Below, piece after piece: positions 36,201 to 50,338 of a DNA stretch of 64,000 nt (position 1 is the stretch's first letter; every line of letters starts with the position of its first letter). The stretch covers positions 62,001-126,000 of the forward strand of contig NW_025813780.1 in the NCBI RefSeq assembly GCF_021917145.1. Reading direction: 5' to 3'. The notes below the pieces were generated by a model, which saw only the letters and a program-made list of their open reading frames with translations, was not told the DNA's origin and did no database searches. This stretch comes from Hypomesus transpacificus (taxonomy: Eukaryota; Chordata; Actinopteri; Osmeriformes; Osmeridae). Position numbers and translations under genes: made by a program.

Positions 36201-38287
36201 TCAATCATTAACATACAATGCACAGTACTTGTCAATTTGGAGTGAATAAACAGCAACTCACGCCATGGATTTGGTGTAGATGAAGTCCCCAAGTTTAGAG
36301 AAGGAAAATCGGACTTCAGAAGGGAGGGAAAAGGTGTCAGTGATGCTGTTAATGTAAGGCACCCCCTTTGCATATTCAGCCCACCTGAATATTGAAAAAA
36401 GAGAATGCAAACACAGGTTCTGAAGCAACACAGCAAAACATTTCAATTGGTAATTCTTCAATGAATTAGGAAACTAGTTACTTTAGCCAGTTTTCTAAAG
36501 AAGTAAATTGACTTTTTTTAACTTTATTCATTTATAGTTTCAAAGGGTTTCCTTTGGAGAGGAAATGTTGGGAGGGTAACTAGTAGCTAGACAATATAAA
36601 GTGAATACATTGCAGATGCAGCTAATTGTATCTGCATGTCAATAATAATGTGCATTGGCCTAAGCACAGAGCAAGTACAAAGACACAATCACTCACTTGA
36701 ACAGTTGCTTATGAAGCTCCACCTCCTGTTTCCTGTGCTTAACCAGTAAAGGAAGCTCATCCTCAAAAACCTTGGTGGCTGAGAGATAGTGAAAAGACTT
36801 GCATCATTAACTTACGTTATTAAATAAATGCAATGTTTATTTACAAGATTTCATGAATAACTGAAGGCTTATTTTGTTTAACAAATACAAATTCCAGATT
36901 TACCTTGCCCCCCCCTGAGCTCTACAACCTCCCCCCTGGAAATCCATCTGTAGCAGGGGAACAGGATGACATCACCCTCCGGGGTCGTCACAACGATCTT
37001 GGAGCAGAACCACTCGTTTTCAGGCAAGTAAAGGAACTGTTCTTTTTCCAGCTTGACCAGGAGGGGGCGCCCCAGAGACGAGGTGCTGGTGACAGTGTAG
37101 CTGCTCGTCTGACATACAAGATGGACAATTATCATTGATTAATAACATTTAAATGAATAATAATAATAAGTGAGCAGGATGCCATGTGTCTGAGAGGCTG
37201 TTACTTTCATGTCCCAATGCAAACATCTCCTTCTGACGGATACTGGAGTGGTAAGATCAAGACCCCACCCCTAGTTCCTCAGCTTGAAGCAAATGCCTCG
37301 ATGGATTGGTAGTATTGCATTTCAGTTTGACTTTTTCTGGTGATTTTATTCAATCAGCTCAAGTCCAAAAATCCACAATTGTTATAATACATCTTTGGCC
37401 AAATAGTGTTGACTTTGAAACGTACTGTGTACTCTTTGTACACTTTGCTTATGTCAAAGACACAGACATGATAAAGCCAGAAGTTCAACATGGTTCAGAC
37501 AGTATCTTGGTTTAATAGCCTAGGTCTATGGGTAGGATATTGGAGTTTTGAAATATACCAATTGAAATATGGTTCCAGAAGAGGAAATGCTTGCAATGAC
37601 TAGCAAACAGAGAATATGACTTATGAGCGGAGCAAGTTCGGGCATGGCACTTGGGCAGCGTGCGTCATATCACCCATTTAACTCGTTGCTCCCTGCCTCA
37701 TGTCATGCATGCTGCAGTGAAGGCATGGAGCGCTTCTCCATGTACATCCATTCCGCCAGTGTTAAAACAAATGTTCATGTATATGAATAAATGGTGAAAT
37801 CAATCACGTGAGTGTCTTGACTGAACTACTTATAATAGGCTATTGCCTACAGTATTTATAGCTTAGGCCTACTTGGCAGAACACAGTTTGTAGGCTACAT
37901 TCATTAACCTAGCCTGGTTTCCTGTTGCACACAGTATTTTCAAATACATTGTCAAGTTCATACAGCTTGAGACACTGGCCCTCATTTATCAATCTATCAT
38001 AGTAACCAGCACAGATTAGTGTGCAGAAATGATCTCCTAACAGGGTTCACATGTGATTCACGAAACATTCTTATATCCCATCATCCACTGGCATGAACAA
38101 AATATTTGGATTTTGAATGGTTCATAGGTTTTTAACTTACCTGCCCAGTTTGGAAATCCAGACCATAGTTGTCCAGGTGTGTGCGGTTACTCTGCCCGTC
38201 TGTTCCAATCAGTGTGACATATATATAGTCAGATGTCTCAGACAGCAGCCACTCACCAGTGGTCACCTCTACTTTGTATTCGGCCAT
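33280..38287 (-). CDS. Lipoxygenase D, ALOX family
   Basis: Exons 1-14: 38141-38287, 36904-37108, 36697-36778, 36262-36384, 35763-35866, 35420-35592, 35174-35317, 34890-35093, 34589-34675, 34278-34444, 34064-34185, 33875-33975, 33570-33740, 33280-33459; 669 residues, all in frame. Iron ligands and Ala410 are as in C. Exons 1-3 match C and E. Exons 4-6 are the second type, shared with F ([18 protein letters not shown]). Exons 7-14 are shared with E and F. Intron 4 holds a hairpin MITE; the SINE and the 1-kb insertion of C are absent. The protein should differ from F only within exon 1. Confidence 0.92.
36018..36127. mobile_element. Hairpin MITE in intron 4 of D
   Basis: 110 bp with near-perfect 38-bp terminal inverted repeats: GTAATGGATAATGCCCGACG at one end and its near-complement CGGGCATTATCCCTTAC at the other, with AATATCACCTG/CAGGTGATATT innermost. 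It is absent from the same intron of B, C and E, so it is an insertion. The superfamily is uncertain because flanking microsatellite hides the target duplication. Confidence 0.85.
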
Positions 38288-38489
38288 GACAATTTGGTAT
38301 GAAAATCACTAGAACAGATGAGGAAAAAACCTTACTGTACAAGTTCATGGATTACAGTGTATTAATTACAGCCTGTGTCTTTTAAAGACCCTGCATCCTA
38401 ATACATGAAAACAGAACCTACCGTTAACACCTCTTCAGATTTTTGCTTGCTTTTTCTCTTGTCTAGAGATCAGGTTTGTTTTGGAAGCT

Positions 38490-38497
38490 TTTATATA
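38490..38497 (-). promoter_or_regulatory. TATA box of lipoxygenase D
   Basis: TATATAAA 203 bp upstream of the ATG, in a promoter region identical to that of C and E. Confidence 0.6.
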
Positions 38498-39106
38498 TTT
38501 GTACAACTCCTCCCCTTTAAGAAAAAGAATTCGGTTGTGGAAAAGGTCAGATCCAGCAGGCTCAATAAACCCCTAAGGTTAGAGATGATCTCTTACATCT
38601 TGCCTTTATTGTTATGTTGGTTTATACAAAGAATGAAGTTTGGAATGAAGTTTGGCTCCGAGCCTACCTAGGATGGCCTGAAGTTTTCTCAGAAAAAGAT
38701 ATATCTCTTCTGCAGGCTCATTCTTTAATCTATACTATAATTCCAGAACTCTCTGTTTGTCTTTTTGTTTGTGTGTGTGCACATTTTATAGTGGTAACTT
38801 TGTTGACAGTTGTGAATTAATATTGCACAATTTTGTGAGATTACTGTAAGGTTTTATCTTTGTTTGGGGTAAACCAGAGATGTAAACGATTTAGCCTATG
38901 TCATGTAATACCTACTCAGTAGGCCACCTGTTTTTGGACACAAACTTTTGTTGTTGTTGCTAAAACACAGACTTGACATTCAATGTAAAAGTTAACTCTG
39001 AATTAGCCCGGACAGAGGCCTGTGTGTGAACCCTCTAAAATGGTCCCTCATTTCAATTTGAATAAGGTAATGTAATGCATCTTCTATAGATGTTAAGCTA
39101 TAGATG

Positions 39107-40293
39107 AGTATCAAGGTGGCATAATTTGTATGCTGATGACACACAACTTGATCTGCCTTTGAAACCCAATGATACTGTTTAACCTCTTTTTATACTGCAT
39201 TGCGGATATAAAAAAGTGGCTTTCAAGTAATTTTCTCCAACTAAACTAGGAAAAGACCGAAGTGATCATTTTGGTCCTGCTGGCTCGAGAGCTAGTCTTC
39301 GTAAAATGATTAGTAATTTTTTTCTCTAGTGTCAACTCACATGTTAGGAACCTTGCAGGGGCGTGTCCAGACATTTTTAATAGGGGTGGCACCAGGGGTG
39401 GCCCGCCTCTGACTGGGCATATAGCCAATCATATATTGGGGTGGCCAATCAGATTTCAGGGGTGGCCCGTGCCACCCTAGGCCACTCCCTAAACACGCCC
39501 CTGGAACCTTGGGTTCATTATTGACTCGGACCTTGGGTTGGTCAAGCAGATTAACTCTGTGGTGAAAAATCGTTTCTATCAGTTACGACTGATTTCCAAG
39601 GTCAAATCTGCTTTGTCTTTTAAAGACCTTGAAACTGTCATTCATGCTTTTATCACCTCACGTTTAGATGATTGTAATTCCCTCTATGATGGTCTCCCCA
39701 AGTCCTCAATTGACCGTCTTCAGATGGTGCAGAATGCTGCTGCCAGAATTTTATCGTCCACTACAAAGTTTGACCACATTACCCCAGTCTTGGCCTCTTT
39801 GCACTGGCTTCCTGTCCAGTTTAGATTACATTTTAAAATGTTATTGTTTGTTTTTAAAGCTCTTAATGGACAGGCCCCTTCATATATCTCGGACCTCTTA
39901 AAATTACACACACCCATTAGGTCACTGAGGTCTGCGGACAAGCTACTTTTATACACTCCCCGATCACGCTGTATACACACAAGTGATAGGGCCTTTTCAG
40001 TTGTTGGTCCTAAACTGTGGATTCAGCTTCCCCTGTCTATTAGGCAGACTCCATCTTTGTCTATTTTTAAATCCAAGACCCACCTTTATGTTCTGGCGTT
40101 TCCCACCACTTGAGTTGTGCTGTTGCTTGTTTTGCTGTTGTTGACTGTTTTGTATTTTGTTTTTACTTTGTATATTATAGTGCTTTTTAAATATGTATTT
40201 GGATTACTGTTTTTGTGCATTTGTTTGGCACCTTGGTCAGCCTTGCTGTGTTGTGAGTGTGCTTTATAAATACAATTTACTTACTTACATACA
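39107..40293 (+). mobile_element. L2/CR1-like LINE 3' fragment, copy 2
   Basis: Copy of the 28960 element carried by block X, with the same truncation, stops and tail. Its 191-codon open stretch is 39538-40113. Confidence 0.85.
39356..39503. mobile_element. hAT-like MITE, copy 2
   Basis: Same 148-bp element and GAACCTTG duplication as copy 1. Because it is inside the duplicated block, it inserted before the block was copied. Confidence 0.9.
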
Positions 40294-40926
40294 TTATACT
40301 AAACCCAACAAAACTGAATTCACAATTTTCAGCAATTCAGACTATGGTGGAAGAGAATACTGACATTTGATATTGCTTGCTTCATTGAAAGGTTGTTGGC
40401 AGCTCAGTGTATACCATTTTGTTTCAGCTAAATTCATCCTTGACCACCTAAACCACCTACCCCCACCCCTCCTCCATGGGAACAGTTATGTTGCCACAGT
40501 CTGGCAACAGGACAGTTCATGATCATGTTGAAAACTGAACAGTTGAGTTTTCCCTGGAAGATGTAATAAAACAAATGAACTCATAAAACAAAAGCCTCTT
40601 CGCTCAATTGGATAGACCTACAACCAATCATAGCAACGAAATCTGTTGTTTGTTAATTAACTACTATGAATTAGTTTGTTAACTAATTCCACCCATTGCT
40701 CTTTCGTGACGTTGTTGATTACGTTGCTGTCCATCATCTGTCCATCGTCGTATAAAGCCCACCCTGGCAATTTCATTGGTCCGCCCAGCTCCTGGTTTAA
40801 TATAGTTTGTCCCCAATACGAGCCCCTCCAGACCCAACTTCCCGACCAAATTTTTGGTGTGGGCGGGGCTAAGTTGGGCTGGAAGCCAGGCTAGTAATGA
40901 GCTACTAGCTCAGCCCTTTTCGAAGG

Positions 40927-41647
40927 CAAGGATATCTTTTGTAAAGCCAACAAGCCCCAACTAGCGCAGGCATTCACTGATTTCTCAAGCAAGACATCTA
41001 AAAAAACTGTCCTGGATTCTATCCCACCAACTGAGCAATATACCCTTGACGGTGGCTCCCTGGTTCACCGCTTGGCATGGAAAAAGAGGGCCATATGCAG
41101 ACTTTACCATACACCATTATGGTAAAGCAACAGTTGTTTTTGAAGTTTTATCAAAGTTCCTTCCATCAAAGACAATACGCATCAGAGACGTGGTGAAACA
41201 CTCACCCCATTGTTAACTTCAATGCAGAGACTGATTTTATGGGAAGAAAGGATGATTTCCTTTCCAGATCTTGCAACAAACAAGAACTTCTCAATCTTAT
41301 GACCGAGGAGCTGGAGAAGGGCTGCACTGTTAGTAATGCATCAGGTGATGCTGACGTGGACATTGTCAAAGCTCCAGTTAAGGCCTAAGAACATCAGCCC
41401 ACAACCTTGATAGGGGAGGATACAGACATACTCATTCTTTTCGTCTACTATGCTGGGACGAACAATAGAGGCCTCTAGAGTCCAAAACTACTGAAGTGTA
41501 CAACATTAGTGAGATGAAACGCCTTCTGGGTAGTGACTTGTGTTCCCAGTTGCTGTTTATTCACGCCTTCACAGGATGTGATACAACCCGCATTTTTTGT
41601 GTTGGCAAACAGACAGCGTTCCAGAAACTTGTGAATGGTGAATCAAC
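40927..41647 (+). pseudogene. Broken HAFTGCDTT ORF, copy 2
   Basis: Block-X copy of the element at 30780, with the same stop and frameshift. Confidence 0.5.
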
Positions 41648-42156
41648 TATCCTGTCCTGTCCTGTCCAATGTGTTTCTGCTCCCACATCAAGCAAGGAAT
41701 GTCATAGAGGATCCTGGGGCCAAGGCAATGGCAGTGATGTTTGGCGGAAAGAGTACCTATTCACTTGTGTTACATCCCTCGCCGTGCTTGTATGCGTGTT
41801 CTGCATTGTTGTGTGCTTGTCTTCCCTTCTGTTTCCCCTCATTCTCGTTGCTGCAACCAGGTGCCCGTCAGCGATTGGCTCCCGCCTCCATTCCCCGTCA
41901 CCGCTGCACCTACGCTCATCAACCTCCGTCCAGGATTGGCTGTCGTCACCACTCCCCCGTCGCCAACACCCTGCACTCGTCCAATCGTCTGTCTGTCCAC
42001 ATTTAAAACCTGTTCTGTTCGGTCTCTAGCCCTGTGTAAGGAGTGTGTGCCATGTATGTTTTCTTAGTATAGGGACATCTTTTGGTTGCGCAGATAGAAC
42101 CCTTTTGTTACTTACCTTTCTTTTTTTCCCCTTTTTTTTTGTGTGAAATAATTCAG

Positions 42157-43007
42157 TTCAGTTTTGGCTTGTTCCGGTGATTTTATTTTAGTCAAAATCC
42201 ACAATTGCTATGAATAGAATATATATCTTTGGACAAATTGTGTTGATTTTGAAACAAAATGGGAAAAGTAGTACTCTGCACTTTTTGATTATGTCTAAAA
42301 CATTGACATGATGACGCCAGGAGTACAGTGAGACAATCTACAGCGCAAGACCTGACAAGCCAGAAGTTCAACATGGTGTAGACAGTATCTTGGTTTAATA
42401 GCCTAGGTCTATGGGTAGGATGTTGGAGTTTTGATAACTGTAATACGGTTCCACAAGAGGAAATGCTTGGAATTACTAGCAAACTGTAAAGCAGATTTTC
42501 TGTGTACATGTGCAGCCTGAGTCTCTGTAAGGTCAAGATGTCCTGCAGCGAGGCCCCCTCTGAACAGAATATGGCACAAAGCCCAGACAGTGGGGAGACA
42601 GTAAGGAAAATCATGTACATGTACAACTAGGGCTATGTGATTAACGACCACTTCACCTGCTGAATGTTCTAGTGCATCAGCGCACTGACCACTGAAGACC
42701 TGTTACAAAGTAATTCTGTGCATTCTATATCTGTGCTGTCCAACTCATGTATTGAAGCATGGCTGAGAGACAGAGTTTTCACTCATGCCATCAGTTTGTC
42801 TTGAACTGATTGTTTGAATCAATAAAACATATCAGAAAAAACCTTACTGTACAAGTTCATGGATTCCAGTGTATTAATTTCAGTCTTAGTCTTTTAAACA
42901 GCCTGTATCCCAATACATGCAAACAGAACCTACCGTTAACACCTGTTCAGATTTAGCTTACTTTTGCTTTTTCTCGACTAAAGAGCTTTATATATTTGTA
43001 CAACTCC
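42157..43007 (-). pseudogene. Exonless lipoxygenase remnant, copy 2
   Basis: Block-X copy of the remnant at 32010. The orphan TATATAAA is at 42987-42994, with a C-tract at its upstream edge. Confidence 0.75.
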
Positions 43008-43426
43008 CCCCCCCCCCCGCCCCCCTCCGATCAAGGTCCTAATATTTCCTTGTATGTCTGAGTCCAGAATCCAATCTATCTTTTTATTTGCAAAGCAAGG
43101 TGAATACAGCATCAACAACTTTTCACAGTAAGGACAAACTACCACTACCCCTACTCTAACACAAATCAACTCTCATTTTAATAACCCCCTCTCTTGCAAC
43201 ACTATTGCATGAAATTTTACAATCTCCTGGCACACATTACTTCATATTCCAGAAGCCTTTCAACTTCAAGTGTAATGCAAAACCTTCCTACTTCACATTT
43301 GTCATTATGCTATCACAGTGTCAGGCTCTACACCCTTTCAAAGTTTACTTAGACGTGCAGAACATAAATTGCCTCTAGGGGGTGTTACAAACACCAGTTC
43401 CAAAACATTTATTTCTACAAAATCAC

Positions 43427-46400
43427 TCATATTGTTATACTATTCTCAATATTTGTAGGGTTCAAGTAGATGTATGGCAGTTTCAGCTTTGAGTTCCTTG
43501 TATTGATGAACTCGCTCAGGAAGGACAACTCGGTCTGCAGTTGCTTCTTCATCTTCTTGGGAGAAGCCTCATCAAAGTATTCATCTGGGTATGTTCCAAG
43601 GGGAACCTGGAGGACAAGAAATGGTGTCTTGATGAAAATTATGGAATGGACAGAGATAAGTTTGAATTCACTCAATTATTATCATTGCTCCTATAAAAAA
43701 CTATAGGCATCCTCACAAAGTCATCAAATTTCTTGCTGAGCAACCACACTGAGGCCATGTTGTTGACTGAGGTGCCAACATTTGGTAGGGTCTTCAAGAT
43801 AGAGTGCATACCAGACCTCCCTTTCGTGGTCGGAGGAGGGTTGTTCAGAAACAAGGGGTTGTTGGCAATCCAACTGGAGTAGTCAAACTACTAGGCATAA
43901 AATATAAAAAATGAAAAGAACAATGGAATGCATGTAATTTAGGTTACATATAGGGAAATAGCATGTGATAAATATATATGTGTATATATATATATGAGCT
44001 TATTGACTATTTGAATGTCACCTGTCCCATGTTAACAGCATTATGTTGAGCAGAGACTAGGAAGATGATCATTGTAATGAACTTGACCAGCTCGCCCACT
44101 GTATGAAACGATTCAGGGATTCCTGGAAAGACCAGAGCAGTCACTGTCTCTGAAACATGTCACATTCAACAATTCCTTCAGAGACATTTGCAAACTTTAA
44201 GGCTGAGTACCTGACTTGCTGTTTCCAAGAAAACCATACATGAAGATCTCTTTAATCCAGTCTTGGAGCTCCGAGTCCCTGGACACCTCACTGTCAGAGG
44301 GGTAGTAGTACTCCACCATCCCCTTGACAAAGCTATAAAACAAAACACAACACAGAGAATAGACCTTCAGAGCTCGGGTTCAGTTTGAAGTTAATCCAAA
44401 AACAGCTGAACAGCTTTGCGCTACCTGTTGATGATCTTCCACAGCTTCAGGCCGTCATCCCTGTAGTAATAGTGGGGGATGAACTGCATTCCTCGTGCAG
44501 TAATGTCCTCCGGCAGACAGAGGGAGCTGTAAGTTAAATCTGACAGTGACCTCTTCAAAAGTTCTTTCAGACCATTTCCATCTATCAAACCCTGAAGAAA
44601 CAAACACACAAGTCACAACAATAAACTGTTGTGGCTAACACAATAATCTGGATCAACCCTGATCTAGTTCTGTTGAACTCTCACTTTTCACACTGAGATA
44701 TTAAGGGAAATGTAAACTTATGAATGGCAATGTACATTTGTCAGGGGTCCATCTGGACTGATTAGTCGTTTACGAGCAAGGACATTTATCTGCAGAGTGT
44801 AACGAAAGTGGGGAGTCAGCATCTGGAATGCAAATAAGAACAGTGGAGAGAAGAAAAGTGAATACATTGTGTTACAAAAATTCCACAAAGACAATTGTTA
44901 CCGAAGTACTATGCTTTGGTAAAAGCCTATATTTTAAAATTCCATATCACCATTTACATGTTTTTAGCCATGAATCAATGTGTACAACTGGACCCAAGTG
45001 TCCATATTGAAATGCACTATTTTACACAAAATGTACCTTGTAAATGGGGTGTATCACAGGAAAGTTCCGAAAGGTTGCCATTGCAAAGACCTCTGCCAGC
45101 AGGTGGGTGTTCAGTAGATGGTGAGTAATCTGATAGTCATTGAAATCTGCACATCTCATATATAACTTGGCTAACAGCCAGTCATGCTCTGAGTCACTAG
45201 GCAGAAAGATGGGGCAATGCTCCGAAGGTACTTGTCCCAGCTGTGAGAAATGAAAATGGTCAAATAACAAAGAGGTGTATGTCTATAATACAGGCTAACA
45301 TCTTTTTGGCATTAATGTACCTGGATGGCAATGGGCAGCAATTTGTCCTCTGGGTTCTTGTAGAAAAGACAGAATCCTGGAGTCAGAGGAAGAGGCTCAC
45401 CATTGACAACCCTGGTTGGCAAACCCTCTAGTTTCTTATAGTCACAAATGAATATGTTCCCTTCCTGTGGTCAAAACAAAATGTATTATGTTAACTGCAC
45501 TGTTTCCATTTAGTCATTTAGCAGACGCTCTTATCCAGAGCCATTTACAGTAAGTACAGGAAAATTTCCCCCGAGGCAAGTAGGGTGAAGTGCCTTGCCC
45601 AAGGACACAATGTCATTTTGACGCGCCCGGGAATCGAACTGGTCGCCAGGAATCGAACTGGCGACTTTCAGATTACTAGCCCAATTCCCTAACCGCTCAG
45701 CCACCTGACTCTCTGACTGTTATGAAAGAAAACTCAGTTTGCATATCTCAAATCCACATTAACAATTTAAACTCAGACCTTGGTCTCTCTGGCTAGAGAG
45801 CTTCCAGACTCCAGGAAGGGCTGTACCATCTCGTCAGTGACAGGAACGTTGGGGGGAAGTTTTGAGCAGCATTGGATCACATTGGGGTTGGTTCCATTAA
45901 GATACTGGGACCCAAAGAATTCATCATCTTTCCAATGGTCATAGACGTACTCTAGAAGGAACATTTTAATTGTCATTTAATATATAAAATACATATTGGG
46001 TAAATTACAAAGAGGATTACAACAGACAATATGAAAGCCCTCTTTGAGATATATTGTATTCCTGCAACAAAAAAAGGCATAAAAGCACAGTTTTCAAAAG
46101 AGCAAAGTACTGCTGTGCTGAGAATTTATTGGTTGGTTGCATAGTATTGTTTGAGGGATTTGTTCATCTACCTGCTATGGGTGTCCTCTTGTACCAGAAG
46201 ACCTCCTTCATGTCATCTAAGGTTTTCCAGTGCTCAGTGGAGGATGCAAGACCCTTAAGGTTGAGCTCAGCCAAACTGGAGAAGGAGGTTGGACAACAGG
46301 AACGTAAAAAATAAAAATTGATTAAAACTCAGTGAATTCTGAAAGGTTATTTTGTACTTGACTGGAAATGTCAAATTTTATGTGAGGGGTAGGATGTCAG

Positions 46401-49400
46401 GGAGTCACCTGGTTCACGTGACCAAGCCTAATGAGTCACCTGATAGCTAATTTCAATTAAATGCAGGCCTTTTGTTTGCTATGAGAGCGAGACAAACGCA
46501 TAAAGCGGGTAAGGGTCACAGGCGTTCTTTTAAAAACAGGTTATGCATAGCTTAATCAGCAGTAGCCCATCCTTACCGGTGTTTGTGTTTTATTTTGAAT
46601 GTTATAAAGGTAAATGTGTGTGCCTGCACTGCTCTGTATTGATTATGCACTTAACGTCTTTATAGTGCACCGTGCTAAAACTACTCAGTCTATGACCCTG
46701 CACAGACGTACAGGTATTTTAGTTACATGAAGCATTGAACAGATAGCCTGTAAATTCAGTATCTTCGATGGGCAAGTAACTAATGGGTAGTTTGCTACTT
46801 TTCAGGAGTCAGTAGCCACTGTTTTTCCCTACCTTATATTTAGTACGAAATTAGATATTTGAACTATTCCCTGTACCCGTTCAACTAGTGTAAACCAGCA
46901 GCTCAGGGTTTGGGTTATGCTCTGCTACAATGTGTGCCTTTTGATGTACGTGTATGAAACCACCTCCAAGTTGTGTTTTGCTTTTCACCGATTTTGTTTG
47001 GCGGGACCTACTCCTGTCCTTTTATGTATTTGCCGTGAGAGTGCCCTCTTTTGGGGTGATTTTACTATGATCATTTGATCTTTGTTATTTTTTAGCAGTG
47101 ATAATAGCAAAATTGCAGCTTTGGTGCAGCACTTTGTATTAGTGGCTTGTGTGAGCACTTTATAGGATTGTGCAATATTATAAATAAAGTGCATTATTTT
47201 AGTAGCCACCTTCTCCCTCATTCATTTCCTTGAGTAGCCATTAGTGGGGAATACCATCCTAGCTACCACTGATTCTTAGCCAAGATTCAGTCGGGTGAAG
47301 GTTACTTATATAAAACATAACTGTTCAGCATTGAAACTTCATTGTATTTCCAATACTAATTTACACAGTATACAGTCAAGTATACTGTGTGTGTGTGTGT
47401 ATATATAGCACTATATACACACACATACCAATACGTGTGTTGTGTATATTTCAAAACATGTCTTACTTAGTACCTCAATCAATGTACAGTACTTGTCAAC
47501 TTGAGGTGTTTTAACAGCAACTCACGCCACGGATTTGGTGTAGATGAAGTCCACAAGTTTAGAGAAGGAATATTGGACTTCAGAAGGGAGGGAAAAGGTG
47601 TCAGTGATGCTGTTAATGTAAGGCACACCCTTTGCATATTCAGCCCACCTGAATATTGAAACAAGAGAATGCAAATAGACAGCAAAACATTCAATGGGTA
47701 ATTCATCACAATGAATTAGGAAACTCGTTACAGTTTTCTAAAGAAGTAAATTGACTTCTTTTTTACAGTTTATTTAGTTTCAATGGTTTTCCTTTAGAGA
47801 GAATGTTGGGAGACTAACTAGTAGCTAGACAATGTAAAGTGGATACATTGCAGATGCAGCTAAATGTATATCAATAATAATGTGCATTGGCCTGAGCACA
47901 GAGCAAGTACAATGACACAATCACTCACTTGAACAGTTGCTTATGAAGCTCCACCTCCTGTTTCCTGTGCTTAACCAGTAAAGGAAGCTCATCCTCAAAA
48001 ACCTTGGTGGCTGAGAGATAGTGAAAAGACTTGCATCATTAACTTACGTTATTAAATAAATGCAATGTTTATTTACAAGATTTCATGAATAACTGAAGGC
48101 TTATTTTGTTTAACAAATACAAATTCCAGATTTACCTTGCCCCCCCCTGAGCTCTACAACCTCCCCCCTGGAAATCCATCTGTAGCAGGGGAACAGGATG
48201 ACATCACCCTCCGGGGTCGTCACAACGATCTTGGAGCAGAACCACTCGTTTTCAGGCAAGTAAAGGAACTGTTCTTTTTCCAGCTTGACCAGGAGGGGGC
48301 GCCCCAGAGACGAGGTGCTGGTGACAGTGTAGCTGCTCGTCTGACATACAAGATGGACAATTATCATTGATTAATAACATTTAAATGAATAATAATAATA
48401 AGTGAGCAGGATGCCATGTGTCTGAGAGGCTGTTACTTTCATGTCCCAATGCAAACATCTCCTTCTGACGGATACTGGAGTGGTAAGATCAAGACCCCAC
48501 CCCTAGTTCCTCAGCTTGAAGCAAATGCCTCGATGGATTGGTAGTATTGCATTTCAGTTTGACTTTTTCTGGTGATTTTATTCAATCAGCTCAAGTCCAA
48601 AAATCCACAATTGTTATAATACATCTTTGGCCAAATAGTGTTGACTTTGAAACGTACTGTGTACTCTTTGTACACTTTGCTTATGTCAAAGACACAGACA
48701 TGATAAAGCCAGAAGTTCAACATGGTTCAGACAGTATCTTGGTTTAATAGCCTAGGTCTATGGGTAGGATATTGGAGTTTTGAAATATACCAATTGAAAT
48801 ATGGTTCCAGAAGAGGAAATGCTTGCAATGACTAGCAAACAGAGAATATGACTTATGAGCGGAGCAAGTTCGGGCATGGCACTTGGGCAGCGTGCGTCAT
48901 ATCACCCATTTAACTCGTTGCTCCCTGCCTCATGTCATGCATGCTGCAGTGAAGGCATGGAGCGCTTCTCCATGTACATCCATTCCGCCAGTGTTAAAAC
49001 AAATGTTCATGTATATGAATAAATGGTGAAATCAATCACGTGAGTGTCTTGACTGAACTACTTATAATAGGCTATTGCCTACAGTATTTATAGCTTAGGC
49101 CTACTTGGCAGAACACAGTTTGTAGGCTACATTCATTAACCTAGCCTGGTTTCCTGTTGCACACAGTATTTTCAAATACATTGTCAAGTTCATACAGCTT
49201 GAGACACTGGCCCTCATTTATCAATCTATCATAGTAACCAGCACAGATTAGTGTGCAGAAATGATCTCCTAACAGGGTTCACATGTGATTCACGAAACAT
49301 TCTTATATCCCATCATCCACTGGCATGAACAAAATATTTGGATTTTGAATGGTTCATAGGTTTTTAACTTACCTGCCCAGTTTGGAAATCCAGACCATAG

Positions 49401-49519
49401 TTGTCCAGGTGTGTGCGGTTACTCTGCCCGTCTGTTCCAATCAGTGTGACATATATATAGTCAGATGTCTCAGACAGCAGCCACTCACCAGTGGTCACCT
49501 CTACTTTGTATTCGGCCAT
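43427..49519 (-). CDS. Lipoxygenase E, mosaic ALOX gene
   Basis: Exons 1-14: 49373-49519, 48136-48340, 47929-48010, 47526-47648, 46172-46275, 45779-45951, 45321-45464, 45037-45240, 44736-44822, 44425-44591, 44211-44332, 44022-44122, 43717-43887, 43427-43606; 669 residues, in frame, all iron ligands present. It is a mosaic. Exons 4-6 and introns 4 and 6 (with SINE and 1-kb insertion) match C at +21379, while exons 9-14 match D at +10147 (WKIIN, GMHSILK). The switch falls in a tract at 44870-45475 where C and D are identical. This gives a third protein combination, differing from C and D at only a few positions. Confidence 0.92.
45499..45719 (-). mobile_element. tRNA-Leu-like SINE in intron 6 of E
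   Basis: Same SINE and insertion point as in C, at offset +21379. Confidence 0.75.
46364..47349. mobile_element. ~1-kb insertion in intron 4 of E
   Basis: Same insertion as in intron 4 of C, at offset +21379. Together with the SINE it marks the type-1 middle segment. Confidence 0.5.
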
Positions 49520-49721
49520 GACAATTTGGTATGAAAATCACTAGAACAGATGAGGAAAAAACCTTACTGTACAAGTTCATGGATTACAGTGTATTAATTA
49601 CAGCCTGTGTCTTTTAAAGACCCTGCATCCTAATACATGAAAACAGAACCTACCGTTAACACCTCTTCAGATTTTTGCTTGCTTTTTCTCTTGTCTAGAG
49701 ATCAGGTTTGTTTTGGAAGCT

Positions 49722-49729
49722 TTTATATA
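49722..49729 (-). promoter_or_regulatory. TATA box of lipoxygenase E
   Basis: TATATAAA 203 bp upstream of the ATG; promoter identical to that of C and D. Confidence 0.6.
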
Positions 49730-50338
49730 TTTGTACAACTCCTCCCCTTTAAGAAAAAGAATTCGGTTGTGGAAAAGGTCAGATCCAGCAGGCTCAATAA
49801 ACCCCTAAGGTTAGAGATGATCTCTTACATCTTGCCTTTATTGTTATGTTGGTTTATACAAAGAATGAAGTTTGGAATGAAGTTTGGCTCCGAGCCTACC
49901 TAGGATGGCCTGAAGTTTTCTCAGAAAAAGATATATCTCTTCTGCAGGCTCATTCTTTAATCTATACTATAATTCCAGAACTCTCTGTTTGTCTTTTTGT
50001 TTGTGTGTGTGCACATTTTATAGTGGTAACTTTGTTGACAGTTGTGAATTAATATTGCACAATTTTGTGAGATTACTGTAAGGTTTTATCTTTGTTTGGG
50101 GTAAACCAGAGATGTAAACGATTTAGCCTATGTCATGTAATACCTACTCAGTAGGCCACCTGTTTTTGGACACAAACTTTTGTTGTTGTTGCTAAAACAC
50201 AGACTTGACATTCAATGTAAAAGTTAACTCTGAATTAGCCCGGACAGAGGCCTGTGTGTGAACCCTCTAAAATGGTCCCTCATTTCAATTTGAATAAGGT
50301 AATGTAATGCATCTTCTATAGATGTTAAGCTATAGATG

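Larger units (their letters stand above)
36682..45469. repeat. Duplicated block X, copy 2
   Basis: Second copy of the 8788-bp block, offset +10147 from copy 1. It links the 5' part of D to the 3' part of E. I saw no substitution between copies 1 and 2 in the stretches compared. Confidence 0.9.
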
